Part shown: positions 1-5,462 of the stretch, in pieces
How the letters are laid out: each line of letters opens with the position of its first letter
Position numbering within the stretch: position 1 is the first letter of the stretch
Assembly: GCA_021783175.1 (NCBI GenBank)
Contig: JAJXUF010000120.1
Span: 1 to 9,509, forward strand
Origin: Pseudomonadota bacterium
GTDB lineage: Bacteria; Pseudomonadota; Gammaproteobacteria; Acidiferrobacterales; UBA6901
DNA: 9,509 nt
Reading direction: 5' to 3'
The notes under the pieces: generated by a model
What the model saw: only the letters and a program-made list of their open reading frames with translations
What the model was told of the DNA's origin: nothing
The model's database searches: none
Made by a program: the position numbers and the translations under genes

Positions 1-1
1 C

Positions 2-316
2 TTCCTGGGGTGGATAGGCGTGTTCCTCACCGGATCGGATACCTCCTCGAACGCGCTGTTCTGCAACCTGCAGGCCAACACCGCCCACCAGATCGGCGTC
101 AGCGACACCTTGATGGTGGCAGCCAATTCGACCGGCGGTGTCACCGGCAAGATGATCTCGCCGCAGTCCATCGCGGTAGCCACCGCGGCGGTGGGCCTGG
201 TCGGACATGAAGGCGACCTGTTCCGCTTCACGCTGAAACACAGCCTGATGCTGGCCGGAATCGTGGGCGTGATTACCACAGTGCAGGCTTATCTGTTACC
301 GTGGATGATTCCATGA
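2..316 (+). CDS. lldP: L-lactate permease, C-terminal part (cut by window start)
   Basis: The last 104 residues of an LctP/LldP-family L-lactate permease (a proton-linked lactate/glycolate uptake protein of the inner membrane) are present; the 5' part lies outside the window. Family hallmarks seen: the stretch [15 protein letters not shown] near the start, then [12 protein letters not shown], and the strongly conserved [15 protein letters not shown] segment, followed by a last hydrophobic helix ([18 protein letters not shown]) and a short tail. These conserved segments line the transport path in the family. The stop is TGA at 314-316. A chemoreceptor gene begins 50 bp downstream on the same strand, separated by a strong hairpin. 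Family membership is confident; the exact substrate (L-lactate, D-lactate or glycolate) cannot be told from this end alone. Confidence 0.93.
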   Translation, partial: FLGWIGVFLTGSDTSSNALFCNLQANTAHQIGVSDTLMVAANSTGGVTGKMISPQSIAVATAAVGLVGHEGDLFRFTLKHSLMLAGIVGVITTVQAYLLPWMIP

Positions 317-326
317 TCTGAACAAC

Positions 327-350
327 GGTGCCAGCCGACCAGCTGGCACC
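327..350 (+). terminator. Perfect 9-bp hairpin between lactate permease and chemoreceptor
   Basis: GGTGCCAGC (327-335) and GCTGGCACC (342-350) are exact reverse complements around a 6-nt loop (CGACCA). The hairpin starts 11 nt after the permease stop and ends 5 nt before the GGGAGG ribosome binding site of the chemoreceptor. There is no T-run after it on either strand, so it is not a textbook intrinsic terminator. It may be a partial terminator, an RNA-stability element protecting the permease mRNA, or a control on chemoreceptor translation. The structure is certain; the role is inferred. Confidence 0.5.
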
Positions 351-366
351 AGCCCGGGAGGCAAAC

Positions 367-2166
367 ATGAACGCATTTCAGGAAGTCTACGAATGGGCTG
401 AGCGGAAGATATGGAATACGCTGACAAAGAAGTTGCTGAGCTTCCTCTTCCTGTTCATGGTCGACCTCCTCTATCTGCTCACCTATTTCAGGGTGCGCCA
501 GGATATACAAGGCACGCTGGCGATTAACGGCGTCGCCGATGCCACCGCGAATTCCATCATGGCGGACCTGAACTTCGGCCTGAAGGTGCTGGCCGCGCTG
601 ACGGTGGTCTCCCTCGTCTGGAATGTCCTCCAGATTCTCTACATGCGGCATTTGATCGTGCGTCCGGTCAAGACCATCACCGGCATCTTCGAGGAAATCA
701 GCAAGGGCGAAGGCAACTTCTCGCGCGACCTTCCGCTCACCACCCACGACGAATTCAGGCAACTGGCCCGGAGCTATAATCTTTTCGCACACAAGATGCG
801 CCAGATCATCGGCGAGGTGCGCAATGTGAGCGTGTCCATCGCGCGCGATGCGGTCCTGGTCAACGTGAATCTGGATGAAACGGCGACCAATGTGCGCCAA
901 CAGGCAACATTGACGGACAGCGTGTTCATTGCCAGCAACGAATCGACCAAGGCGATCGATGGCGTGTCGCAAAGCACCCAGATCATCGCCAATTCGACCA
1001 ATGTCAATTTGAAGCAAGCTCGAATCTCGTTGAGCGAGATGCAGGATATTGCCGAGAAAATCAACTCCGTGGGCGAGAAGGTGCTGCACTTCAACCACAC
1101 CGTCGACGATCTGTGGCATCGCTCCGAAAACGTCAATCAGTTCGCGACGCTGATCCGCAAAGTGGCGGACCAGACCAATCTGCTGGCACTGAATGCTGCC
1201 ATCGAGGCGGCCAGGGCCGGCGAAGCCGGGCGCGGTTTTGCCGTCGTCGCCGACGAGGTCAGGAAGCTCGCAGAAAGCGTCAACAAGGCAGCCTCCGAGA
1301 TCACCGGCAACGTTGCCGCCATGCTGGCCCAGGTAAAGAACACGCGCACCGAGAACGAGGAGATCAATGCCGACGTCCAGCATACGCGCGAAGTCGTGCG
1401 GCGGTCTTCCGGGCAGTTCCAGGTCATGGTGGGAGACTTCGAGCGCACCGGCGAGCAGTTGCTGCAAATCGCGTCGGCGATGGAGCAACTATCCGCGACG
1501 AATGCCCAGGTACATGAAAATGTGGTGGCCATACACGAGCTGTCGGCCAATGTCTCCGCCCACATGCTGGATTCGGGCAAACGCACGGCGGTGCTTTCCC
1601 AGTCCACCGAAGGCATACAGGAACTGGTTTCGCGTTTCAATATCGGCACCGGCGCCTTCGAAGCGGTCGTCGGGAAGACCCGTTTGTTCCGAGACAAACT
1701 CAAGAACGAACTTGGCGCAATGGCCAGCGCCGGACTGGATATTTTCGACAGGAACTATGTCCCTCTCGGCAAAGGCAAGCCGCAGAAGTATCGTGTGTCC
1801 TGGGGTGAAGAATACACGCGGCGTTGCCAGGCGCTGCTGGAAGAGGCATTGCACTACATTCCGGATTGCATATACGCTGTCGGCGTCAACACGGACGGTT
1901 ACCTGTCGTCGCACAACCTGAAATTCTCCAAACCCCTCACCGGGGACGACGCGGTGGACATCGCCGGCAACCGCTGCAACCGGAAATTCGAGAACCCCGG
2001 AGAGTTGCGGGCGGCGAAGAACACAAAGCCGGTGCTGCTGCGCACCTATCTGCGCGACACGGGAGAGGTTCTGTGCGATATCGCCATGCCCATCGAGATC
2101 GATGGCCGCCTGTGGGGCAATGTCCGGGTCGGGATCGCTGCCGAGTCGCTGATCAGCGCGACTTGA
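367..2166 (+). CDS. Methyl-accepting chemotaxis protein with C-terminal Cache/PAS-like domain
   Basis: A 599-residue chemoreceptor. The ATG at 367 is chosen because GGGAGG (356-361) precedes it by 5 nt; an in-frame GTG at 328 lies inside a hairpin and lacks such a site. Order of parts: cytoplasmic N-tail; TM1 about 23-41; a periplasmic loop of only about 30 residues; TM2 about 72-93; HAMP about 94-146; coiled-coil signalling domain with the conserved hairpin tip at 266-302 ([19 protein letters not shown], then [15 protein letters not shown]), which contacts CheA/CheW. After the signalling coils comes an extra cytoplasmic domain (about 483-597) with the pattern [33 protein letters not shown] and [11 protein letters not shown] recognise this as the Cache/PAS-like module found at the C-terminus of some proteobacterial MCPs. 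It carries four cysteines (487, 501, 537, 570). With almost no periplasmic domain, this module is the likeliest sensor. The ligand is unknown. The neighbouring permease suggests, but does not show, a link to lactate or energy taxis. Confidence 0.93.
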   Translation: MNAFQEVYEWAERKIWNTLTKKLLSFLFLFMVDLLYLLTYFRVRQDIQGTLAINGVADATANSIMADLNFGLKVLAALTVVSLVWNVLQILYMRHLIVRPVKTITGIFEEISKGEGNFSRDLPLTTHDEFRQLARSYNLFAHKMRQIIGEVRNVSVSIARDAVLVNVNLDETATNVRQQATLTDSVFIASNESTKAIDGVSQSTQIIANSTNVNLKQARISLSEMQDIAEKINSVGEKVLHFNHTVDDLWHRSENVNQFATLIRKVADQTNLLALNAAIEAARAGEAGRGFAVVADEVRKLAESVNKAASEITGNVAAMLAQVKNTRTENEEINADVQHTREVVRRSSGQFQVMVGDFERTGEQLLQIASAMEQLSATNAQVHENVVAIHELSANVSAHMLDSGKRTAVLSQSTEGIQELVSRFNIGTGAFEAVVGKTRLFRDKLKNELGAMASAGLDIFDRNYVPLGKGKPQKYRVSWGEEYTRRCQALLEEALHYIPDCIYAVGVNTDGYLSSHNLKFSKPLTGDDAVDIAGNRCNRKFENPGELRAAKNTKPVLLRTYLRDTGEVLCDIAMPIEIDGRLWGNVRVGIAAESLISAT

Positions 2167-2185
2167 CGCACCGCGCGCCGGAACT

Positions 2186-2219
2186 GGATGAAAAGTATTT
2201 CACGTCAAGGATTTCATCC
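2186..2219. repeat. 8-bp inverted repeat in the gap after the chemoreceptor gene
   Basis: GGATGAAA (2186-2193) and TTTCATCC (2212-2219) are exact reverse complements, 18 nt apart. The gap between the chemoreceptor stop and the next gene is 92 bp, and this repeat occupies its middle. It could be a weak RNA hairpin or a binding site for a dimeric regulator. No T-run follows it and no convincing promoter was seen beside it. Confidence 0.35.
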
Positions 2220-2258
2220 GCGGGAATAGTAATATTGGACGATCGTCAGGAGTCCTCC

Positions 2259-2687
2259 ATGCCTGGTCCACACATCGATGAAGGGTTGTTTGCCGGGCTG
2301 CGGGAACTGGCGGAGTCGGCATTTCCGAAGCGCTGCCGGAATTGCGGCCAGGAATATCGGAGTGCGGCTGAATTCCTCGCCGCCACGCGGCCAGTGCGGG
2401 CAGATACGAGCGGCTTGAAGCAAAGCGTGGACGACGATGGCCAATTGATCGTGGACCTGTTCAGAAACTGTGTCTGCGGCTCGACTTTGCTTGAGAGTTT
2501 CTCGAATCGGCGCGATCTCAGCGAAGATGGCATCAAGCGTCGCCTGCGATTTCAGGACATGGTCGACAAATTGGTCGCAAAGGGATGCACGGCAGAGGCA
2601 GCTCGAAGTGAACTCCTGAAACTCATGCGCGGACAACCGAACGACCTGTTGCGTCTTGCAGCGCAGGAAAAGGCGGAAGGCAAGTAG
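2259..2687 (+). CDS. Small four-cysteine (zinc-ribbon-like) protein of unknown function
   Basis: A 142-residue, probably cytoplasmic protein that I cannot assign to a named family. The ATG at 2259 is preceded by AGGAG (2248-2252) at a 6-nt spacing, which fixes the start; the frame stays open upstream but overlaps the chemoreceptor. The N-terminal half has C26-x2-C29 (CRNCGQEY) and C71-x-C73 (NCVCGSTL), a spacing fitting a zinc-ribbon-like or rubredoxin-like metal site. The second half (about 84-138) looks helical and charged (RRDLSEDGIKRRLRF, then DMVDKLVAKGC). There is no signal peptide or membrane segment. It follows the chemoreceptor by 92 bp on the same strand, so co-transcription is possible. 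Metal binding is inferred from the cysteines only. It could be a redox or zinc adaptor; no function is claimed. Confidence 0.82.
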   Translation: MPGPHIDEGLFAGLRELAESAFPKRCRNCGQEYRSAAEFLAATRPVRADTSGLKQSVDDDGQLIVDLFRNCVCGSTLLESFSNRRDLSEDGIKRRLRFQDMVDKLVAKGCTAEAARSELLKLMRGQPNDLLRLAAQEKAEGK

Positions 2688-2726
2688 GGATGTGCCACAC
2701 GAAATCATTTGAGCTACAGGATCGTT

Positions 2727-2736
2727 GACAATTGTC
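2727..2736. promoter_or_regulatory. Palindrome GACAATTGTC, possible operator
   Basis: A perfect 10-bp palindrome lies 40 bp after the stop of the four-cysteine gene and overlaps a TTGACA hexamer (2725-2730). It lies about 200 bp upstream of the helix-turn-helix regulator gene and just upstream of a TACAAT hexamer. A symmetric site here fits an operator for a dimeric regulator, possibly the downstream XRE-type protein acting on its own gene. A 10-bp palindrome can also occur by chance. Confidence 0.3.
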
Positions 2737-2762
2737 GCTTTTAGGTCGGGAAGGGCTACAAT
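2732..2762 (+). promoter_or_regulatory. Possible sigma-70 promoter for the structured leader and regulator gene
   Basis: TACAAT (2757-2762) matches the -10 consensus at 5 of 6 positions. The best -35 match at tolerable spacing is TTGTCG (2732-2737), 19 bp upstream. The better TTGACA at 2725-2730 is 26 bp away, too far for normal use. If used, transcription would start near 2769 and give a leader of about 170 nt before the TTG start at 2940. The weak -35 fit may mean an activator is needed, or that this is not the promoter. Confidence 0.35.
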
Positions 2763-2786
2763 TATGGAAGCGCGTGGATTCTTGCC

Positions 2787-2862
2787 GGCAGGTTCGTCCC
2801 GTAGAAGAAAAGACATGCACCGGAAGCCCATGTCTCGCCGATCGAGCGCCGCTTAACCTGCC
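2787..2862 (+). ncRNA. Nested inverted repeats: candidate structured RNA or 5' leader
   Basis: An outer stem GGCAGGTT (2787-2794) pairs exactly with AACCTGCC (2855-2862). Inside it, AGACATG (2811-2817) pairs exactly with CATGTCT (2829-2835) around an 11-nt loop. The two stems form a closed, branched fold of 76 nt between a possible promoter and the helix-turn-helix gene. No open frame here has a ribosome binding site, and no T-run follows, so it looks more like a 5' leader than a free terminated RNA. I compared it by eye with SRP RNA, 6S RNA, tmRNA and common riboswitches (TPP, cobalamin, c-di-GMP, SAH, fluoride, ZTP) and saw no match. Nested exact stems are unlikely but not impossible by chance. 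Confidence 0.35.
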
Positions 2863-2939
2863 TGACCGGATTAATGGCCTCCCAGTTTATTCGCAAGACC
2901 CGCCATCACATAACCCACTCTGTCTTAAGGAAAACGAAA

Positions 2940-3377
2940 TTGGCAAACATCGGATCAGTATTGAAACAGGAAATCTCCCGACTGACGCGCAAGGAGTTGC
3001 GTAGCGAGACTCAAAGCCTGAAAAAAGCCTCGACGCAATATCGGGCCGAGATCGCCGCGCTGAAACGCCGCACAGCCGCCCTCGAACAACAGTTGTCGCG
3101 TCTCACAAAATCAATCTCGAATAGTGCGGCGGCAGAAGTGAATCCAGAAGTGACCCGCAAAGTGCGCTTCACTGCAAAGGGATTCAAATCCCTCAGGCAG
3201 CGCCTCGGATTGTCCGCAGCGGAAATTGGAACTTTACTGGAGGTATCGGGACCAACGATCTACAACTGGGAGGCAGGCAACTCCAGTCCCCGTGCCCGGC
3301 AGATGGAAAGGATCGTTGCGCTGAGAGGCATGGGCAAACGGGAAATCCGTGCCATACTGCAAAGCCATTCGGGGTAA
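2940..3377 (+). CDS. Coiled-coil plus XRE-type helix-turn-helix DNA-binding protein
   Basis: A 145-residue putative transcription factor. The TTG at 2940 is chosen as the start because AAGGA (2927-2931) lies 8 nt upstream and the resulting N-terminus (ANIGSVLKQEISRLTRKE) fits betaproteobacterial relatives as I remember them; an upstream in-frame ATG at 2874 has no clear ribosome binding site. Residues about 20-57 form a charged helical segment (heptad-like leucines, KRRTAALEQQLSRLTK), probably a dimerising coiled coil. After a linker, residues about 82-130 hold an XRE/Cro-like helix-turn-helix: FKSLRQRLGLSAAEIGTLL, then SGPTIYNWEAG and NSSPRARQ. The tail (GKREIRAIL) is basic. It probably binds DNA as a dimer. 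Targets are unknown; the upstream palindrome and the small membrane-protein gene downstream are candidates. The family is common and has no assigned role that I know of. Confidence 0.85.
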   Translation: MANIGSVLKQEISRLTRKELRSETQSLKKASTQYRAEIAALKRRTAALEQQLSRLTKSISNSAAAEVNPEVTRKVRFTAKGFKSLRQRLGLSAAEIGTLLEVSGPTIYNWEAGNSSPRARQMERIVALRGMGKREIRAILQSHSG

Positions 3378-3509
3378 GACCGAAATGGCGCATGACGGGC
3401 AGGCAGATCGAAGGCCATCACCGTCTGTCTATGGCAATCACCATGAGGTGCAGGCAAAACCAGCCCACGCGACCTTGTATTTGTAACTGATATCTCTGAG
3501 GAGTTGACT

Positions 3510-3638
3510 TTGCCTGACCACATGGACGAACATCGATACGAGGAGCACAAGGAGCGGACCGAAAAGACTTTGAAGAAAGTGGTCATTTTCGCTGCAGCGA
3601 TTTTCGTAGTCATTGTTGTGGGTGCGTTCTTCGTTTGA
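3510..3638 (+). CDS. Small single-span membrane protein (42 aa)
   Basis: A short gene supported by a strong ribosome binding site, GAGGAG (3498-3503), 6 nt before a TTG start at 3510; an in-frame ATG at 3522 is 18 nt from it and is less likely. The 42-residue product has a very charged N-terminal half (MDEHRYEEHKERTEKTLKK) and one clear transmembrane helix (VVIFAAAIFVVIVVGAFFV) ending at the C-terminus, so it is a tail-anchored or N-in small inner-membrane protein. It lies 132 bp after the helix-turn-helix gene on the same strand. Small proteins like this often modulate a membrane complex or respond to stress, but nothing in this one shows a partner. The charge/hydrophobic division and the ribosome site make it more than a random frame. 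Confidence 0.68.
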   Translation: MPDHMDEHRYEEHKERTEKTLKKVVIFAAAIFVVIVVGAFFV

Positions 3639-3743
3639 GGTTTCCGGAGTACGCCGCCAACAAGATCAGCAAACAATCCCCGCTTCATTGAATCCCAATC
3701 TCAACGCCGTCAGATTGTCCGGAATCCCTGCAGGACTACACCC

Positions 3744-4121
3744 TCATGCAAATCGCTGCTGCAGATACCTGATGATATCGTCCGACTCATACATCCACTG
3801 AACATTGCCCTGGGCATCCGCGATCCGCAGGCAAGGTGTCTGGATCTTCCCGCCCCCCTGAAGCAGATCTGCCCGGATCGCGGGGTCATGCTGCGCGTCG
3901 CGCAGTTCTATCGGCAACGAGAGTCTTGCCATTTCCTTGCGCACCTTGATGCAGAACGGGCAGGTCTTGAAGTGGTAAAGCGCCAGGTTGGCGCATTCCC
4001 CGTCGATCTTCTGTTGCGCTTCGCCCGCACGCACGATCCCTTTGGGCATGGACAGTTTTGCCCATAGCAGCATGAAAGGATTCAGCACCAGCCGAAGTGC
4101 CTTGAAAAACATTTTTATCAT
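3744..4121 (-). CDS. Glutaredoxin-like thiol-disulfide protein with hydrophobic N-terminus
   Basis: A 125-residue protein. The ATG at 4121 is chosen because AAGGA lies 6 nt upstream on the minus strand (4132-4128); the longer open frame upstream has no such site. Residues about 44-125 form a glutaredoxin/GST-N thioredoxin fold: the dithiol active site C54-P-F-C57 after strand LALYHFKT, the cis-proline element T95-P96, and the C-terminal ESDDIIRYL helix that contacts glutathione in the family. Residues 4-24 are hydrophobic or amphipathic (MFFKALRLVLNPFMLLWAKL), so the domain is likely held at the membrane, or this is an uncleaved anchor. Extra cysteines are C43 and C97, the latter next to the cis-proline. 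It likely reduces disulfides or glutathione adducts; the substrate is unknown. It ends convergently with the small membrane-protein gene. Confidence 0.88.
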   Translation of the reverse strand: MIKMFFKALRLVLNPFMLLWAKLSMPKGIVRAGEAQQKIDGECANLALYHFKTCPFCIKVRKEMARLSLPIELRDAQHDPAIRADLLQGGGKIQTPCLRIADAQGNVQWMYESDDIIRYLQQRFA

Positions 4122-4180
4122 ATCTTTTCCTTGAGTATTCTGATCTTGCCGTGCAGGATTACCGCAAATGATCGGAGAGG

Positions 4181-4186
4181 ATTTTA
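4181..4186 (-). promoter_or_regulatory. Possible -10 element for the glutaredoxin-like gene
   Basis: Read on the minus strand, 4186-4181 is TAAAAT (5 of 6 to the -10 consensus). It would place transcription start near 4174 and leave a leader of about 53 nt before the ATG at 4121. No good -35 hexamer sits 16-18 bp upstream, so this is a weak call. Confidence 0.25.
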
Positions 4187-4302
4187 CCGAATCGCTGGCC
4201 GCGTGCAGCGCGAACATGTCCCCGATTTCCGCAAGGTCTATGGAGCGCCAGTGTAGTGTTGCATGCCGTCCGGAACTGATGCCTGGAGTCGAAGCCACAT
4301 TG

Positions 4303-4353
4303 CGGGTCGGGTTAGTTGTAGGTCAGGTTATGCTGCGCTAATCCGACCTGCGG
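4303..4353. repeat. REP-like palindromic repeat with duplicated left arm
   Basis: The right arm CTAATCCGACC (4338-4348) can pair with two left arms: GGTCGGGTTAG (4305-4315, one G-U) and GGTCAGGTTA (4321-4330, one mismatch and one G-U, 8-nt loop TGCTGCGC). With wobble pairs the outer arm extends to about 15-16 bp. The core resembles, from memory, a palindromic intergenic repeat of the form GTCGGGTTACGCTGCGCTAA that recurs in many proteobacterial genomes; this would be a decayed copy. It lies 32 bp beyond the stop of the ClpX-like gene, where REP elements often stabilise mRNA ends or help termination. Confidence 0.55.
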
Positions 4354-4354
4354 A

Positions 4355-4371
4355 ATACTGATCTTCAGTAT
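4355..4371 (-). terminator. Short hairpin after the ClpX-like gene
   Basis: ATACTGA (4355-4361) and TCAGTAT (4365-4371) are exact reverse complements with a 3-nt loop. On the minus strand the hairpin begins 13 nt after the ClpX-like stop codon and is followed directly by the REP-like palindrome. The stem is A/T-rich and no proper U-run follows, so termination by this hairpin alone is doubtful; together with the REP-like fold it may define the 3' end of the message. Confidence 0.35.
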
Positions 4372-4384
4372 GGTCTATGGGGCG

Positions 4385-5410
4385 CTAGGGCGCGATCACC
4401 AGTTCCGGCTCTTCATACAGCGACTTGATCACGACCTTGCGAATCTCCGGCCGGTCGGGGATCTGGAACAGCACCGGCGTCAGCATCTCCTCGAATATTC
4501 CCCTCAGGCTGCGGGCACCCACCTTGTACTCGAACGCCATCTCGGCAATCTGCAGGAAGGCCGCGTGCTCGATCTCCAGTTCGACGCCCTCTTCCCGGAG
4601 TGTTTCGCGAAACTGGTTATAGATCGAATTGCGCGGCTCGATCATGATCTTTACCAGCAGCTCCTTGGACAGGTTCTGGAGGTTGGCAACGACAGGCAGT
4701 CGTCCGGCAAACTCCGGGATCAGCCCGAACTTGAACAGGTCGTTCGGCTTCACGCGCGAATTCAATCGATCGAGGACTTTCTGGTTCTCGCCGCCGTCAA
4801 CGGAAATGAAACCGAATGCGTGGCTTGTTGCAGTGATGCTCTCCAGGCCGACGAACGCTCCCGCGCAAATGAAAAGAATATTCGTCGTATCGAGCGTCTG
4901 TGTGCTGCCCACTCTGACGGAAGCCCCTTCCATGATCTTCAGGAGTGCATGCTGCACCCGTTCTCCGGACGTGCCACGCTGCTCTCCCTCGGAAGTCTTC
5001 AGCTTGTCGATCTCGTCGATAAAGACGATGCCGCGCTGGGCCATGGCGGTATCCCCTTCCGCCTTCTCCAGCAGGCGCTGCAGCAGCGCCTCGATCTCCT
5101 CGTTGACGTACTTGGATTGCGCCAGCGACGTGGCGTTGGCCGTAACGAAAGGCACCCGCGCGATCCGGGACAGGGTTTCGCAAAGCAAGGTCTTGCCGGT
5201 ACCGGTCGGCCCGATTAGCAGGATGTTGCTCTTGGCGATCTCAACGCCCCCAAGTTGCCGTTTGCCGAACCTGCGGTTATGCGTATACAAGGCCACGGAC
5301 AGGACCTTCTTCGCATCTTCCTGCCCGACGACATACTGGTTCAGGTAGCCGGCGATGGCACCGGGGGTAAGTTTCTTTGCTGCTGCCTGCTGCGCGTTCG
5401 AATCTTCCAT
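4385..5410 (-). CDS. ClpX-like AAA+ ATPase lacking the zinc-binding domain
   Basis: A 341-residue AAA+ protein clearly related to ClpX (about 420 residues) but without its N-terminal cysteine-rich zinc-binding domain. The ATG at 5410 is preceded by AAGGGAAG (5424-5417) at 6 nt; in-frame extension upstream would run into the preceding gene and shows no zinc finger. Motifs: Walker A GPTGTGKT 67-74, Walker B IVFIDE 128-133, arginine finger in EFAGR (R237), sensor-2 GARSLR 298-303. Differences from ClpX are the pore-1 loop KYVN (100-103) in place of GYVG, a pore-2 segment about three residues shorter, and loss of the RKH loop (only ten residues between EG 161-162 and LDTT). An FGF tripeptide (199-201) stands where ClpX has the ClpP-docking IGF. 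It is therefore probably an unfoldase or remodeller with altered substrate choice, possibly still ClpP-linked. It follows the kinase fusion gene by 52 bp and is probably in one operon with it. Confidence 0.9.
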   Translation of the reverse strand: MEDSNAQQAAAKKLTPGAIAGYLNQYVVGQEDAKKVLSVALYTHNRRFGKRQLGGVEIAKSNILLIGPTGTGKTLLCETLSRIARVPFVTANATSLAQSKYVNEEIEALLQRLLEKAEGDTAMAQRGIVFIDEIDKLKTSEGEQRGTSGERVQHALLKIMEGASVRVGSTQTLDTTNILFICAGAFVGLESITATSHAFGFISVDGGENQKVLDRLNSRVKPNDLFKFGLIPEFAGRLPVVANLQNLSKELLVKIMIEPRNSIYNQFRETLREEGVELEIEHAAFLQIAEMAFEYKVGARSLRGIFEEMLTPVLFQIPDRPEIRKVVIKSLYEEPELVIAP

Positions 5411-5462
5411 ACCATTCTTCCCTTTTGAACTGGCGAGTATTTCGTCAAGACGTCCCGGCACT

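Noticed and set aside
289..1488. Long minus-strand open frame opposite the chemoreceptor (399 codons)
   Set aside because: It is the antisense shadow of a well-supported chemoreceptor gene; its translation is His/Asp/Leu-rich with no domain and no ribosome site.
2214..2831. Minus-strand open frame opposite the four-cysteine gene
   Set aside because: No recognisable domain or ribosome site; the plus-strand gene has a good start and a patterned cysteine motif.
2855..2885. Resemblance to the 3' part of a TPP riboswitch (AACCTG followed by CTGACCGG and TAATGGCC)
   Set aside because: The conserved 5' half, including the CTGAGA element, is absent, and the downstream gene is not a thiamin gene.
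2732..3004. Plus-strand frame of 90 codons across the possible leader
   Set aside because: No ribosome site, no recognisable domain, and it overlaps the start of the helix-turn-helix gene in another frame.
3385..3486. 33-codon frame between the regulator and small membrane-protein genes
   Set aside because: No convincing ribosome site and a low-complexity, unpatterned product.
3695..3717. CAATCT/AGATTG inverted repeat in the convergent gap as a terminator
   Set aside because: Only a 6-bp weak stem with no T-run on either strand.
4370..5218. Plus-strand open frame opposite the ClpX-like gene
   Set aside because: Shadow of a gene with intact AAA+ motifs; no ribosome site or domain seen.
5425..5449. 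TTGACG on the minus strand upstream of the ClpX-like gene as a promoter
   Set aside because: No -10-like hexamer at 16-18 bp from it; read-through from the kinase gene is the simpler view.
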